Assembly (NCBI GenBank): GCA_014872875.1
Contig: WKFI01000001.1
Location: 48,587-112,586, forward strand
Direction of reading: 5' to 3'
Origin: Paracoccaceae bacterium
Lineage (GTDB): Bacteria; Pseudomonadota; Alphaproteobacteria; Rhodobacterales; Rhodobacteraceae
DNA length: 64,000 nt
Part shown: positions 19,023-28,548 of the stretch, piece after piece
How positions within the stretch are numbered: position 1 is the stretch's first letter
How the letters are laid out: every line of letters begins with the position of its first letter
The notes under the pieces: generated by a model
Seen by the model: only the letters and a program-made list of their open reading frames with translations
Database searches by the model: none
What the model was told of the DNA's origin: nothing
Program-made: the position numbers and the translations under genes

Positions 19023-19846
19023 CAGCTCCGGCCTCCGCGCAATTTGAAGATGCTGTTGATCACGATGAACAGCAGACCGGTTCCCACGAGCAGCACAATG
19101 GCGAGCGCCGAGGCCAGCGGCCAATCTCCGAATTCGTCAATCCGCTGGAAAATCAGCTGCGCGATCATCGTGTCGCCACGCCCACCCAGCATTTCGGGGG
19201 TGATGAAATAGCCAAGCGAGATGATGAAGACCAGCATCGCGCCCGTCGCCAGTCCCGGCATGGTCAGCGGCAGATAGACCCGGAAAAAGGCGCGTAGCGG
19301 ATTGGCGCCCAGATTGGTTGCCGCCTTGAAGAACGATCCGTCAATCCGCGCCATTACCGAAAACAGCGGAAATACCATGAACGGCAGCAGGATCTGCACC
19401 ATGCCCAGCAGCACGCCAAACCGATTGTAAACCAGATCCAGCGGCTGCGCGATCAGCCCGATGCCGATCAGCAGGTCATTGATGATGCCACCACGCTGCA
19501 GGATCACCAGCCAGGCAAAACTGCGCACCAGGATCGAGGTCCAGAACGGGATCAGCACGACAAAGATCAGCAGCTTGCGGATCCAGGGCCGTGAATGGAC
19601 CATGGAATAGGCCACTGGAAACCCGATCAGCGCACACAACAGCGTTGTCGCTCCGGCAATGGATGCCGTGTTCCACAACACCCCCACATAGACCGCCTTG
19701 CCAAAGACGGTTTCGTAGTTCTGCAGCCCCCAGACGGGTTCAGAGACGCTGCGTTGCAACAGCCACAACACCGGGTACAGAAAGCACACTCCGATGAGCG
19801 TCACCGCCGGTGCAATCAGCCAGAGATTGCGGTTCTTCAAAGTCAC
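19022..19846 (-). CDS. ABC transporter permease, PotB type
   Basis: 274 residues with about six membrane segments (LIAPAVTLIGVCFLYPVLWLL first) and the EAA-like coupling loop FKAATNLGANPLRAFFRVYLP. First membrane subunit of the importer. It follows the binding-protein gene by 31 bp on the same strand. Confidence 0.9.
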   Translation of the reverse strand: MTLKNRNLWLIAPAVTLIGVCFLYPVLWLLQRSVSEPVWGLQNYETVFGKAVYVGVLWNTASIAGATTLLCALIGFPVAYSMVHSRPWIRKLLIFVVLIPFWTSILVRSFAWLVILQRGGIINDLLIGIGLIAQPLDLVYNRFGVLLGMVQILLPFMVFPLFSVMARIDGSFFKAATNLGANPLRAFFRVYLPLTMPGLATGAMLVFIISLGYFITPEMLGGRGDTMIAQLIFQRIDEFGDWPLASALAIVLLVGTGLLFIVINSIFKLRGGRS

Positions 19847-19877
19847 GGCGCAGCGTCTCCCTTTGCTTGTCAGACCG

Positions 19878-20954
19878 TCAGGTCAGCTTCCACTCGTTCC
19901 AACGCTCGGTCAGCGCGGCGAGGTTTTCACGCCAGTAATCCGCCCGGATCAGGAAGCCCTTGTCCTGGTTCTCCTTCGCGGTGGCGAGCCAGGGCAGAAC
20001 ATCAGGTTCCACATCAGCAAAGGCCGCCGGATTGACCGGGGCATAAGCCAGCGTGTTGGCCATCAGCGCCTGGTTCTTGGCGTCCGCAGTGGCGTTCATG
20101 AAATGCTGGGCAACCTCGGCATTGGGTGCACCTTTAGGGATCACCAGATAGTCGATCGACCGGATGTTCTGGTTCCACTGCACATGCACCGGTGCGCCTT
20201 TTTTGTTCACGTCAAAAGCACGGCCGTTCAGGATCAGACCGACACCGACCTCACCATCGACAAAAAGCTGCTGGCTGACCGAATTCGACGTGTACCAGAT
20301 CACGTGATCCTTGATCTGATCCAGCTTGGCAAAGGCCCGGTCCACGTCAAGCGGGTACAGATCTTCGGGCGCGACGCCATCGGCCATCAGGGCGATTTCC
20401 AGCATCGGATAGGCCCGGTCGCGCAGCGCGCGCTTGCCCGGATACTTCTCCACATCGAACACGTCCGCCCAGCTTTGCGGAACAGTGTCGCCAACCACAT
20501 CCGAGTTGTAGCCGATGTTATAGGACCAGACGATGCAGCCGATGCCCTTGGGATGCACATAGGCCTGATCCAGTTCGCTGGCGTCAACGATGTTGAAATC
20601 CAGATCCTCGAACAGCTCTTCATTGGCGAACAGGAAGGTATCGGTCACATCGACAGTATCCCAGATCGGCGATCCAGCTTCGACCATGGTGCGCAGTTTC
20701 GACCCGCTCATCGGCCCGTCCTGGATCACCAGCGCGCCGGTGGCCTTCATGAACGGGTTGCAATAAGCGGCCTCTTGCGCGGCCTGATACGATCCGCCCC
20801 AACTGGCGAACACCATCTCGCGCCCCGAAAGGTCGGTGGCGGCCAGAGCGCGTCCTGCCCCTGCTGACAACGCGGCGACCGAGGCCCCCGCCGCCAGCGA
20901 TGTGGCCAGGAATGCACGGCGGTTCAGCACCGTCTGTGTCTTGCGTTCAGTCAT
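19878..20954 (-). CDS. Periplasmic substrate-binding protein, PotD/SBP_bac_8 type, Tat-exported
   Basis: 358 residues. The N-terminus NRRAFLATSLAAGASVAALS is a twin-arginine signal, so the protein is exported folded. The mature part begins about residue 39 (ATDLSGREMVFASWGGSYQ), typical of spermidine/putrescine, 2-aminoethylphosphonate and opine receptors (IWDTVDVTDTFLF, GCIVWSYNIGYNSD). It is the receptor of the 17111-19846 transporter; the ligand is presumably the amine handled by the luciferase-like oxygenase and aldehyde dehydrogenase encoded upstream. Confidence 0.88.
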   Translation of the reverse strand: MTERKTQTVLNRRAFLATSLAAGASVAALSAGAGRALAATDLSGREMVFASWGGSYQAAQEAAYCNPFMKATGALVIQDGPMSGSKLRTMVEAGSPIWDTVDVTDTFLFANEELFEDLDFNIVDASELDQAYVHPKGIGCIVWSYNIGYNSDVVGDTVPQSWADVFDVEKYPGKRALRDRAYPMLEIALMADGVAPEDLYPLDVDRAFAKLDQIKDHVIWYTSNSVSQQLFVDGEVGVGLILNGRAFDVNKKGAPVHVQWNQNIRSIDYLVIPKGAPNAEVAQHFMNATADAKNQALMANTLAYAPVNPAAFADVEPDVLPWLATAKENQDKGFLIRADYWRENLAALTERWNEWKLT

Positions 20955-21008
20955 TGTTTCCTCCCTTGCGGTAGACTGTAGCGTTAAGAATGCGCCCTGT
21001 GCCGTCTT

Positions 21009-22058
21009 TCAAGCGGCTTTACGGGCGCGAAAATGGGGGATCACCCGGTCGGCAAACAGCTCGACCGTGCGGGTGGCCACGTCATGAGGCAGACCGAAGG
21101 TGGGGCCGATCATGATATGGTCGATGCCTGCCGCCTCATAGCGTTCCAGCTTGGCGATGATTTCATCCGGCGTGCCGAACAGCAGGTTTTCCTTCAGGTT
21201 TTCAGGCTGGAATTCACCACGGCCGGCAACGGTGTCGAAATCTACTGCTTCGGGGAACCCGTTGGTGACCGTGCCCGAGTTCTTGAACAGGTTTTCAAAG
21301 TTTCGGCCAAAGTTCACAACCGATTTCACAGCTGTATCCAGAACCGACGGATCCTCATAAACGCAGCACACGCGCAGGGTGGCATGCGTCAAGCCTTCGG
21401 GATTGCCTGCGGCGGCCTTGGCGGCCTGGAATTTCCCTTCCAGATCCTCAACCTCGGCAAAATCCTTGCGAAGCGCCGTCGACATGACGTGGCAGTTGTT
21501 CTTCAACGCGAACTCAAAGGTGTTCTGATCACGCGCTGCGACCCACATGCTGGGCGCCTTGCCCAGCGGTTTCGGCACACAGGCAACCGGGGGGAAGTTC
21601 CAGATCTCGCCTTCATGGGCATAATCGCCCTCCCACAGCCGCTGCACCGCGGGGATGATCTCGCGCAGATAACGCCCGCCTTCGCCCTGCGGCATGCCGC
21701 CGGCCATACGGTCGAACTCATACTGATAAGCACCGCGACCCAACCCCAGCTCCAGCCGCCCGCCGGTCAGGATGTCACACAGTGCCGCTTCACCCGCCAG
21801 TCGGATCGGGTTCCAATAGGGCGCCGCCACCACACCAGTGCCAAGACGCACATTCTTGGTGTGATTGCCCCAATGGGCCAGCAGCTGGAACGGGTTGGGG
21901 GAAATCGTCAACTCGATGGTGTGGTGTTCGGCGGTCCAGACGATGTCGAACCCACCCTGGTCAGCGATCTTCACCAAATCCAGTGCCTCGGCGGCGACCT
22001 GATCCATGGGCTTAGCGGTGTCGAACCGCGCCATGTTGACGACAATTGAGAACTTCAT
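21009..22058 (-). CDS. Luciferase-like (LLM class) flavin-dependent oxidoreductase
   Basis: 349 residues, bacterial-luciferase TIM barrel: VWTAEHHTIELTISPNPFQLLAHW near the start and LGLGRGAYQYEFDRMAG. These enzymes use reduced flavin from a partner reductase to mono-oxygenate aldehydes, sulfonates, amines or nitriloacetate-type compounds. The partner is probably the flavin reductase at 23581-24582, with an aldehyde dehydrogenase gene in between (10-bp gap). Together they could oxidise a C-N or C-S bond and then the resulting aldehyde. Confidence 0.88.
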   Translation of the reverse strand: MKFSIVVNMARFDTAKPMDQVAAEALDLVKIADQGGFDIVWTAEHHTIELTISPNPFQLLAHWGNHTKNVRLGTGVVAAPYWNPIRLAGEAALCDILTGGRLELGLGRGAYQYEFDRMAGGMPQGEGGRYLREIIPAVQRLWEGDYAHEGEIWNFPPVACVPKPLGKAPSMWVAARDQNTFEFALKNNCHVMSTALRKDFAEVEDLEGKFQAAKAAAGNPEGLTHATLRVCCVYEDPSVLDTAVKSVVNFGRNFENLFKNSGTVTNGFPEAVDFDTVAGRGEFQPENLKENLLFGTPDEIIAKLERYEAAGIDHIMIGPTFGLPHDVATRTVELFADRVIPHFRARKAA

Positions 22059-22068
22059 TGGGGTAATC

Positions 22069-23577
22069 CTATTTGTTGACGCGCATCACAAAGGCGTCCT
22101 GCTGGGCGCCCGAATAGTCGATCACGACTGTCTTGATGCGGCTGAACTCTTCGATGGCGGCAAAGCCGTTGTGTTTGCCGTAGCCCGAATCCTTGTGCCC
22201 ACCGGACGGGGACATGACAGAGGGGCTGCGGTAGGTGTTGATCCAGACCATTCCGGCCTCGATCCTGCGCATAAAGCGCAGCGCGCGTTGGATGTTCCGC
22301 GTCCAGATGCCCGAGGCCAGCGCGAAATCGCTGTCATTGGCCTGTTGCATCAGATCTTCGTCATCGCGGAATTTCAGAATGGCAAGCAAGGGGCCGAAAA
22401 TCTCCTCGCGTGCGATGCGCATGTCATTGGTCACATTGGTGAAAATCGTGGGCTCGACATACCAGCCGTCGCCCAGACCATCGGGCCGCCCACCGCCGAA
22501 GGCCAACGTGGCCCCCTGCGCCTTGGCGCTTTCGGTGAATTCAGCGACCTTTTCGACCTGGCTCCACAGCGCCAGCGGTCCCAGCTGCACGTCATCGCGG
22601 CGCGGATCGCCAATGGTGATGGCCCGGGCCTTTTCGACGATCTTTTCGACCACCGCGTCATAGACATTTTCCTGGATGAAGCAGCGCGACCCGGCCACAC
22701 AGGTCTGCCCCGCCGCGGCAAAGATCCCGGCGACCACGCCATTGGCGGCGGCATCCAGATCGGCGTCATCGCAGACCACATGGGGCGACTTGCCGCCCAG
22801 TTCCAGCGCTGCCGGGGTCAGCTGTTCTGCCGCGCCCTTGGCGATCACCTTGCCGGTGGCCGGACCACCGGTAAAGTCGATCTTGTTGACGCCCGGATGA
22901 GTGATCAGCGCATTGCCCGCCGTCTGGCCCAGTCCGGTGATCACATTGAACACACCGTCGGGAAAACCTGCCTCTTTCATCAGTTCGGCAAAAACCACAG
23001 CCCCTGCCGAAGCATGTTCGGACGGCTTCACCACAACCGCATTGCCACAGGCCAGACACGGCGCCAGCGCCCGCATCATCATGTAAAGCGGTGAATTCCA
23101 CGGGATGATGATCGCCACCACCCCCAGTGGCTCGCGCACGGTGAAATTCAGCATGTCGGGCTTGTTGACCGGGATCGTGGTGCCTTCGATCTTGTCAGCC
23201 ATGCCCGCGTAATAACGCAGCGCAACCGGCAGCGCCTGGCTGAGCGCGCGCATTTCACGCAGCAACTTACCGTTGTCCTGCACTTCGACCTCGGCGATGC
23301 GTTCGACATTGGCCTCGACCAGCTCGGCCAGCCGCAACATCAACAGCCCCCGCTGGCTTTGCGTCATGTCGCGCCATTCGGGATCGGACATCGCCGCCCG
23401 CGCCGCGCTGACCGCCGCATCAACTTCGGCATCGGTGCAATCCGGAACCTGGCACCAGACCTGACCTGTCGTCGGATCATAACTGTCGATCCGCCCGCCT
23501 TCCGAGGTCCGGTAAGTCCCGTTTATGTAGATCGGCAGGCAGCTGCCGGTCAGGGTTTCAACGCTAAGGCCTTGCAC
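22069..23577 (-). CDS. Aldehyde dehydrogenase (NAD(P)-dependent)
   Basis: 502 residues, complete ALDH fold. NAD-binding IIPWNSPLYMMMRALAPCLA, general base Glu in LELGGKSPHVV (about 263), nucleophile Cys in AAGQTCVAGSRCFIQE (about 297), and YGKHNGFAAIEEFSRIKT at the end. It is close to the betaine-aldehyde / aminoaldehyde / hydroxymuconic branch. Located 3 bp after the flavin reductase gene and 10 bp before the luciferase-like gene, so one operon. It probably oxidises the aldehyde released by the monooxygenase. Confidence 0.9.
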   Translation of the reverse strand: MQGLSVETLTGSCLPIYINGTYRTSEGGRIDSYDPTTGQVWCQVPDCTDAEVDAAVSAARAAMSDPEWRDMTQSQRGLLMLRLAELVEANVERIAEVEVQDNGKLLREMRALSQALPVALRYYAGMADKIEGTTIPVNKPDMLNFTVREPLGVVAIIIPWNSPLYMMMRALAPCLACGNAVVVKPSEHASAGAVVFAELMKEAGFPDGVFNVITGLGQTAGNALITHPGVNKIDFTGGPATGKVIAKGAAEQLTPAALELGGKSPHVVCDDADLDAAANGVVAGIFAAAGQTCVAGSRCFIQENVYDAVVEKIVEKARAITIGDPRRDDVQLGPLALWSQVEKVAEFTESAKAQGATLAFGGGRPDGLGDGWYVEPTIFTNVTNDMRIAREEIFGPLLAILKFRDDEDLMQQANDSDFALASGIWTRNIQRALRFMRRIEAGMVWINTYRSPSVMSPSGGHKDSGYGKHNGFAAIEEFSRIKTVVIDYSGAQQDAFVMRVNK

Positions 23578-23580
23578 GGG

Positions 23581-24582
23581 TCAGCTCTCCTGCTCGGTAA
23601 TGAATTTGGTCCAGGGCGTTGCGCGCTGGTCGATGGCGTGGATCTGGCCCGAATTGCGCGCGTCATCGACGTAAAGGCCAAACCGCGCCTGGCGGATTTC
23701 GCTTTGGTAACGGCGCAGGATCGACCGGATCTGGGGCACTGCGATCTCCTGCAAGGGCAGGTCGTCGACCGGGAAGAGGCGCAGATCAGGCTCCAGCGCG
23801 GCGTGTTCCATCTCGCCGTGGAATATCATCCAGGTGGCATTGCCGGATGGCGCGTCGAACACGGAATAAAGCAGCCCGGTTTCGGCGGCGATGCCCTGCC
23901 CCGCCAGGCTGGTTTCCAGCGCGGCGCGCGCTTCGCGGAAACCGGCACGCACATCACCCATCGGCAGCGCCCAGCCATCGGGCGTTTTGCGCAACAGCAC
24001 CTGCCCCATGCAGTCCAGCAACCCACCGACCCGCACGCCGCCATGATGGGACACGGAATCCGCCGCCGCCTCGGCCAGGCCAAGATCCAGATAATGGCCT
24101 CGCAGATAGGCCAGCGGACGCGCGTCAGAGTGGCTGAAATCGGCGATCCGCCCCAGCAGGATCACATGATCCCCGGCATCGATTACATTGTCGGTGATGC
24201 AGTCAAACCAGGCCACCGCCCCGTCGATCAACGGCACCCCCCCGGCGCTGTCGCGCCATTCGGTTTCGGCAAACCGGTCTGCAGTTTTGGATGCAAAGCG
24301 GTTCGAGATCTCTTTTTGCGCGTCGCTGAGGATGTTCACCGCAAAGCGCGGCGTTGAGGAGAAACTGGCGAGGTTCGAGGAGCTTTTAGCCAGGCACACC
24401 AGCAGCAACGGAGGATCCAGTGACACCGAAGTAAAGGAATTGGCGGTGAACCCGATCGCTGCCCCTTGACCGTCCCGCGCCGTCACCACGGTCACGCCGG
24501 TGGCGAAACTGCCAAACGCCTGGCGCAGCGCACGGCGTCTGTCTTCGGTATTTGCGCTGTCGGTTGTCACGGTGCGTTCCAT
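23581..24582 (-). CDS. Flavin reductase with C-terminal Nudix-like domain
   Basis: 333 residues, about twice the normal length. Residues 15-170 are a flavin-reductase-like split barrel (FGSFATGVTVVTARDGQG, GFTANSFTSVSLDPPLLLVC, FAVNILSDAQKEISNRF). Residues about 185-310 resemble a Nudix domain: GGLLDCMGQVLLRKTPDGWA, LPMGDVRAGFREARAAL, then LFPVDDLP. The Nudix box is degenerate: the REUxEExGU glutamates are missing. So this half probably binds but does not hydrolyse a nucleotide. It should supply FMNH2 to the luciferase-like oxygenase. Confidence 0.82.
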   Translation of the reverse strand: MERTVTTDSANTEDRRRALRQAFGSFATGVTVVTARDGQGAAIGFTANSFTSVSLDPPLLLVCLAKSSSNLASFSSTPRFAVNILSDAQKEISNRFASKTADRFAETEWRDSAGGVPLIDGAVAWFDCITDNVIDAGDHVILLGRIADFSHSDARPLAYLRGHYLDLGLAEAAADSVSHHGGVRVGGLLDCMGQVLLRKTPDGWALPMGDVRAGFREARAALETSLAGQGIAAETGLLYSVFDAPSGNATWMIFHGEMEHAALEPDLRLFPVDDLPLQEIAVPQIRSILRRYQSEIRQARFGLYVDDARNSGQIHAIDQRATPWTKFITEQES

Positions 24583-24667
24583 CTCTGCCTTCCTGTTGAA
24601 GCGAGATTAGGAACAGGACCGGGGTTTGGTCCTCACACAGATTGATCCAGATCAAATTTTATTTTTC

Positions 24668-26428
24668 CTACGTTTCATAGGAAATTTTCAGTTTCTTTAG
24701 TCGAATTGCCAGATCCAGATCAAAACATTTGTCCGGGTCATCGAAATCCAGCCCATGCTGCTCGCTCAGCTGCTCCAGCCGGTAGCGCAAGGTCGATACA
24801 TGAATGCCAAGCAGATCCGCGGCCTCCTGATACCGCCTCCCGCTGCGCAGGAAGGTGTCGATGGTCTGCAAGGCCACCTGCGCCTTTCGCCCGTTCCCCA
24901 TCAGCGTGGCCGGAATGACACTGCCTAGATAGGCCTGCACCTTAGCCATTTCCGCCGATGCCATCAGCGTCGGGAACTCCCCGACCGAAACCGGCGTCAC
25001 CCAGCCCGTTGCGCCCATCGACCGGGCGACCTCCAGCGTGTTGTCACAGGTTTCGCGCAGGCGCGGCAGGTCTTCGGGCGTGGTGGCAGGTTCTGACATC
25101 ACCAGTGCGGTTTCGGCTGGCAGGAAGGGACGGATTCGCGACAGGAACAGCCCCTGCTTGCCGGGCGCGATATCCTGCGGGTCCGACAGAGCTAGGATCA
25201 ACGCTCCGTCCAGCAGGCAGGAGATTGCCGGCCCGAATACCGATTGCGCACTGCGCAGAATGAAGCTGTGGGCACTGTCGTCCAGATCCCCCGCCACAGG
25301 CGCGCGCAACACCACCAGCCGCAGCGGCGCGGTCAGGTCGAAATCCAGCCGGTGCGCTTCATCCAGCATCTCGTCCCGGTCGCGCCAGTCACCGCTAAAC
25401 AACCGTGACAACAATCGTCGCGCGGTGACCCGGCGAGATTTGAATTCGACAAAATTGCGCAGGATGAACGCCGACAGCGCGAGCCGCCCGGCTTGAGCGG
25501 CGATGCGTTCATGATCGTTCAGCACCGCGTTGCGAAAGAAAAACAACGCCCCCACATGTGCCCCGTCAATTTGCAACGCGCTGATCTGGGCGCGGATCTG
25601 CGAGCCGTCGATCTTCAGGTCCGCAGCCGCGCCCGTGGGCAGATCGCGGGCTTCAATCGCGGCGGCGATCAGATCCTCGGGCACCCGGCGGGCGTTGATC
25701 AGCGGAAACGGCGGCGGCGCTTCGGGGTCGAACAGCCCTCTGCCCGAGGTCAGATCCACCGCCAGCCAACCGGCGGGAAACAGGCTGCTGAGGCCGCTGG
25801 CGAGCGAATCCGCAGCTTCGCTGTCCAGCGTCATCGAAAGCGACGAGGTCATGTTTTCCAGGATCGCCCGCATCCGTCGCGCCTGCTGTCGCTCGTCCTC
25901 AAGCTTGCGCATCTTGCGCACCGCGATAGTGGCGAGCTCGGCGACACATTGCAGGAAGCTCAACTCAGCCGCACTGACCTGCACCTGCCTGCGCGAAGCC
26001 ACCGAATAGACCATCGCGCGCTTTTCCCGGTCACGCACCTCAAGCGGGATCATGACCGTTGTGTGGTAACCCCGCGCCCGTGCGTCATCACGAAAGCCGG
26101 GGAATTCATCCTGGGCGGCGGCATCTTCCAACACCAGCGGAGCACCCTCCTCCAACACCCGACCCACCGGGCTTAATCTTGCATCCCAGCCCGGAAAACT
26201 GCTCAGGTCGGTGGTGTTGAACGGATCGTACCGCACGATCGGGATCGCCAGCCCGGCCTCGGGATCCAGCACTTGAATGCTACTGAGATCCCACTGCGAA
26301 TGTGCACACACCCCACGCGTAAGATGTAGATAGGTTTCTTCGGCATCCTGACTTTGGTCGATGAACCGAGCCAGGTTGGAAACGTTGCTGAAGTATTGAA
26401 CCAAGCCGGATTCTTCGGATCGAGACAA
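24668..26428 (-). CDS. PucR/CdaR-family regulator with N-terminal GAF domain
   Basis: 586 residues. Residues about 15-170 look like a GAF sensor (MVYSVASRRQVQVSAAELSFL), the middle is the PucR-type linker domain, and residues 515-580 are the HTH_30 output domain (FLRSGRRYQEAADLLGIHV, STLRYRLEQLSEQHGLDF). The first codon is TTG with a weak ribosome site, so the true start is not certain. It is 85 bp upstream of, and on the same strand as, the flavin-reductase operon, whose expression it likely controls in response to a small ligand bound by GAF. PucR-type proteins usually activate purine, proline or aromatic catabolism. Confidence 0.85.
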   Translation of the reverse strand: MSRSEESGLVQYFSNVSNLARFIDQSQDAEETYLHLTRGVCAHSQWDLSSIQVLDPEAGLAIPIVRYDPFNTTDLSSFPGWDARLSPVGRVLEEGAPLVLEDAAAQDEFPGFRDDARARGYHTTVMIPLEVRDREKRAMVYSVASRRQVQVSAAELSFLQCVAELATIAVRKMRKLEDERQQARRMRAILENMTSSLSMTLDSEAADSLASGLSSLFPAGWLAVDLTSGRGLFDPEAPPPFPLINARRVPEDLIAAAIEARDLPTGAAADLKIDGSQIRAQISALQIDGAHVGALFFFRNAVLNDHERIAAQAGRLALSAFILRNFVEFKSRRVTARRLLSRLFSGDWRDRDEMLDEAHRLDFDLTAPLRLVVLRAPVAGDLDDSAHSFILRSAQSVFGPAISCLLDGALILALSDPQDIAPGKQGLFLSRIRPFLPAETALVMSEPATTPEDLPRLRETCDNTLEVARSMGATGWVTPVSVGEFPTLMASAEMAKVQAYLGSVIPATLMGNGRKAQVALQTIDTFLRSGRRYQEAADLLGIHVSTLRYRLEQLSEQHGLDFDDPDKCFDLDLAIRLKKLKISYET

Positions 26429-26632
26429 GATGAACCATCGCTCTGTTGGAGATCTTTTGTCTGAACGTCATGTTGCCGTAGAAAGCAGGACGCATTCAGC
26501 GGGCAGGACGCCTGCAGATGCTACAGGGACGTCCAACAGGCCGTCAATTGCAGATCGATCGTTGCAAGATGGCTGGCGCAAAAAGCGGAGAACAGGGCTA
26601 CAGATTGCAAGCAAGGATCCGAAGCTTGTGAC

Positions 26633-27964
26633 CTATGCTCCTCGAAGACTTGCAGAGTAATCGCAGATCATCGCATGGCGTCGTTTCCCGGCGCTCAGGA
26701 TCGAGGTCAGGATGTCTTCCGGAAAGTCCCCAGGCAGATCATTGGCCACCCGATCGAAAACACTCTCTCCACGCTCCGCAATCATGTTGAACGCGCGCTC
26801 TACCAAGGCTTCCCCAAGACCAAATTTCGGCCCGGTTTCCCAAAAGTTGCGTGGATGAATCTGATCGACCCGATAGTACCGTTTTCCGCCGCGCACAGCC
26901 ATCGCCAACTGCATCTGCTGAAGGCGTATTTGATTGCTCGCCAACGCTGGTTCCGCACTCAGAATGTCGTAGAGGGGCGTCATGTGAAACCCGCCCGGCC
27001 CCAGAAAAATCGAGAAGTTCTTGGCATGCCCGTCGGTTGCGCCAATCATCCAGAAGAAAAGCTGAGAGGCGAAGAACGTTACCCGGTCCTCCACGCTGCT
27101 GGTGGAACCCAGAAGAAGTTCAAGACAGTCCTTCATTCCGGGCCCACTGTCCTCTTGTTCGTACTTCTGCCAGGACGGTACTCCCAAGGCCTGGCAAAAA
27201 TCTTCCTGGGGCAACCGCAGGAGGCGCCCATGCGACGTCCTGCGGTCGAAACGCTCGATCACCAGCGCTTCGGTGTCTCCGAACCTCTCAATCCAAGCGG
27301 TGTTGACCTCAAATCCGAATGCATCCGCCAGGCGCAGACATAACAGTTCGTTTTCAAGGCTCGTGGTCATGTCTATCCCGCTCTGCAACCGTCCCATCCG
27401 GGTCTTCAGAATGTGGGTCGTCGCGGTCATGGCATGGGGGATGTGCCACGCCCCGTCCCGACGCAGAAGCGCCGTTTTTTCCTGTGCACCGGCAACCGAG
27501 ATACGAAACGCTTGGGATCGATCCACTCCCAAAGGATTCTGGGGCAAGTTTCTCAGAATGTGCTCGATGGCCAACGCGTCAATTCGGTCGCTTTCAATCA
27601 GAAAGGGGTCACCGGGATCATCCCCTTCGGGAACGAACTGCATTGCCCCCACGCAGTCGCGTCCAATCGCGGCCAAAAGGGAATGCGGGTCAGCTCCCCT
27701 AGCTCCCATTCTATCGGCAACGATCCTGCGCAGTGCATCGTTATCGGGCAGGAGGTTGTCGAATACGGCGACAACCCGCCCTCCTTTCTGAGTTTCAGGT
27801 TCAAGCGGTAGCGACAGCGAGACCGGAAAAGCGTTTTCCCATCCAAGCCAATCATCATGATAGGTGAATGTGGTTGCCCCCGTGGCTTCGCGTGTCAGCG
27901 TGCCTACCCTCCGGCCATTCATGTAAACTGCCAGCGGAATGCTCTTCGAACGACGCCCCATCAA
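26633..27964 (-). CDS. hipA: HipA-type toxin kinase
   Basis: 443 residues, the usual HipA length. N-terminal Couple_hipA part (VYMNGRRVGTLTREATGATT), then the kinase: ISVAGAQEKTALL as P-loop-like segment, ALVIERFDRR with the ATP-contact hinge, GATDGHAKNFSIFL carrying catalytic Asp and Asn, and YDILSA as metal-binding Asp. HipA phosphorylates glutamyl-tRNA synthetase and stops translation, giving dormancy, unless held by HipB. It overlaps hipB by 4 bp (ATGA), with antitoxin first. Here it probably stabilises the replicon. Confidence 0.92.
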   Translation of the reverse strand: MMGRRSKSIPLAVYMNGRRVGTLTREATGATTFTYHDDWLGWENAFPVSLSLPLEPETQKGGRVVAVFDNLLPDNDALRRIVADRMGARGADPHSLLAAIGRDCVGAMQFVPEGDDPGDPFLIESDRIDALAIEHILRNLPQNPLGVDRSQAFRISVAGAQEKTALLRRDGAWHIPHAMTATTHILKTRMGRLQSGIDMTTSLENELLCLRLADAFGFEVNTAWIERFGDTEALVIERFDRRTSHGRLLRLPQEDFCQALGVPSWQKYEQEDSGPGMKDCLELLLGSTSSVEDRVTFFASQLFFWMIGATDGHAKNFSIFLGPGGFHMTPLYDILSAEPALASNQIRLQQMQLAMAVRGGKRYYRVDQIHPRNFWETGPKFGLGEALVERAFNMIAERGESVFDRVANDLPGDFPEDILTSILSAGKRRHAMICDYSASLRGA

Positions 27965-28245
27965 AAGATGTCCTCAATATTCGAGGATTTGCCGGTGTTG
28001 CCGTCTCCACGCGGGGACAGCACAAAGTCCAGATCCAATGCAGACAACAAAATGAAGATCGTCGCCGCTGTCGGTCTGGTGGTTCCCGTTTCTATTGTCG
28101 AGATGTGATGCGCCTGAAGACCCGTGATCCGTGCGAGGTCACCTTGGGTCATTCCCTTGGCCTTGCGCACGGCCCGCAACGCCCGACCAAGCTCGTCAAC
28201 AGAACGTACCGTCCGTGGCGTGATTGTCTGGCTCTTTGGCTTCAT
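27961..28245 (-). CDS. hipB: HipB-type XRE antitoxin
   Basis: 94 residues. XRE helix-turn-helix GRALRAVRKAKGMTQGDLAR, ITGLQAHHISTIETGTTRPT, followed by a C-terminal tail rich in Ser/Asn/Asp that in HipB proteins is flexible and degradation-prone. It should neutralise the HipA kinase and, as HipB or HipBA, repress its own promoter via the palindromes upstream. The 213 bp upstream of those palindromes (28336-28548) show no gene I can support. Confidence 0.9.
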   Translation of the reverse strand: MKPKSQTITPRTVRSVDELGRALRAVRKAKGMTQGDLARITGLQAHHISTIETGTTRPTAATIFILLSALDLDFVLSPRGDGNTGKSSNIEDIF

Positions 28246-28258
28246 GTATTACACTTTT

Positions 28259-28281
28259 CTGTATATTCTGATTTTATACAG
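28259..28281. promoter_or_regulatory. hipBA operator 1
   Basis: CTGTATA (28259-28265), 9-nt AT-rich spacer, TATACAG (28275-28281): perfect 7-bp inverted repeat 13 bp upstream of the hipB start, in the place and style of HipB operators. Confidence 0.6.
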
Positions 28282-28301
28282 AGTAATGTATAAACAGATC
28301 A

Positions 28302-28335
28302 TTTACAATACTTTGTAAAAAAGTATCTTACAAAG
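28302..28335. promoter_or_regulatory. hipBA upstream dyads
   Basis: Two interlocked inverted repeats: TTTACAA (28302-28308), 4 nt, TTGTAAA (28313-28319); and CTTTGTAA (28311-28318), 9 nt, TTACAAAG (28328-28335). The sequence differs from operator 1, so these may bind another factor or a second HipB dimer. Confidence 0.45.
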
Positions 28336-28548
28336 GTCTGTATCGAAGGACGCCCGTCTGTTCTGAAAAACAACGCCCAAAACCAATAGACTTGATGCCA
28401 ACGCGCCCAGGTATGACTTGGCACGTGAACATGAAACTGCTTCCAGAAACTGGCAGTTGAACCGAGGCTGCAACTCCAGACCTTGTCCGAAATCGAACTG
28501 GACGTATCGCGAAATTTCTGCTGGCTGGGGGCGGAGCTCGGCCCGGTC

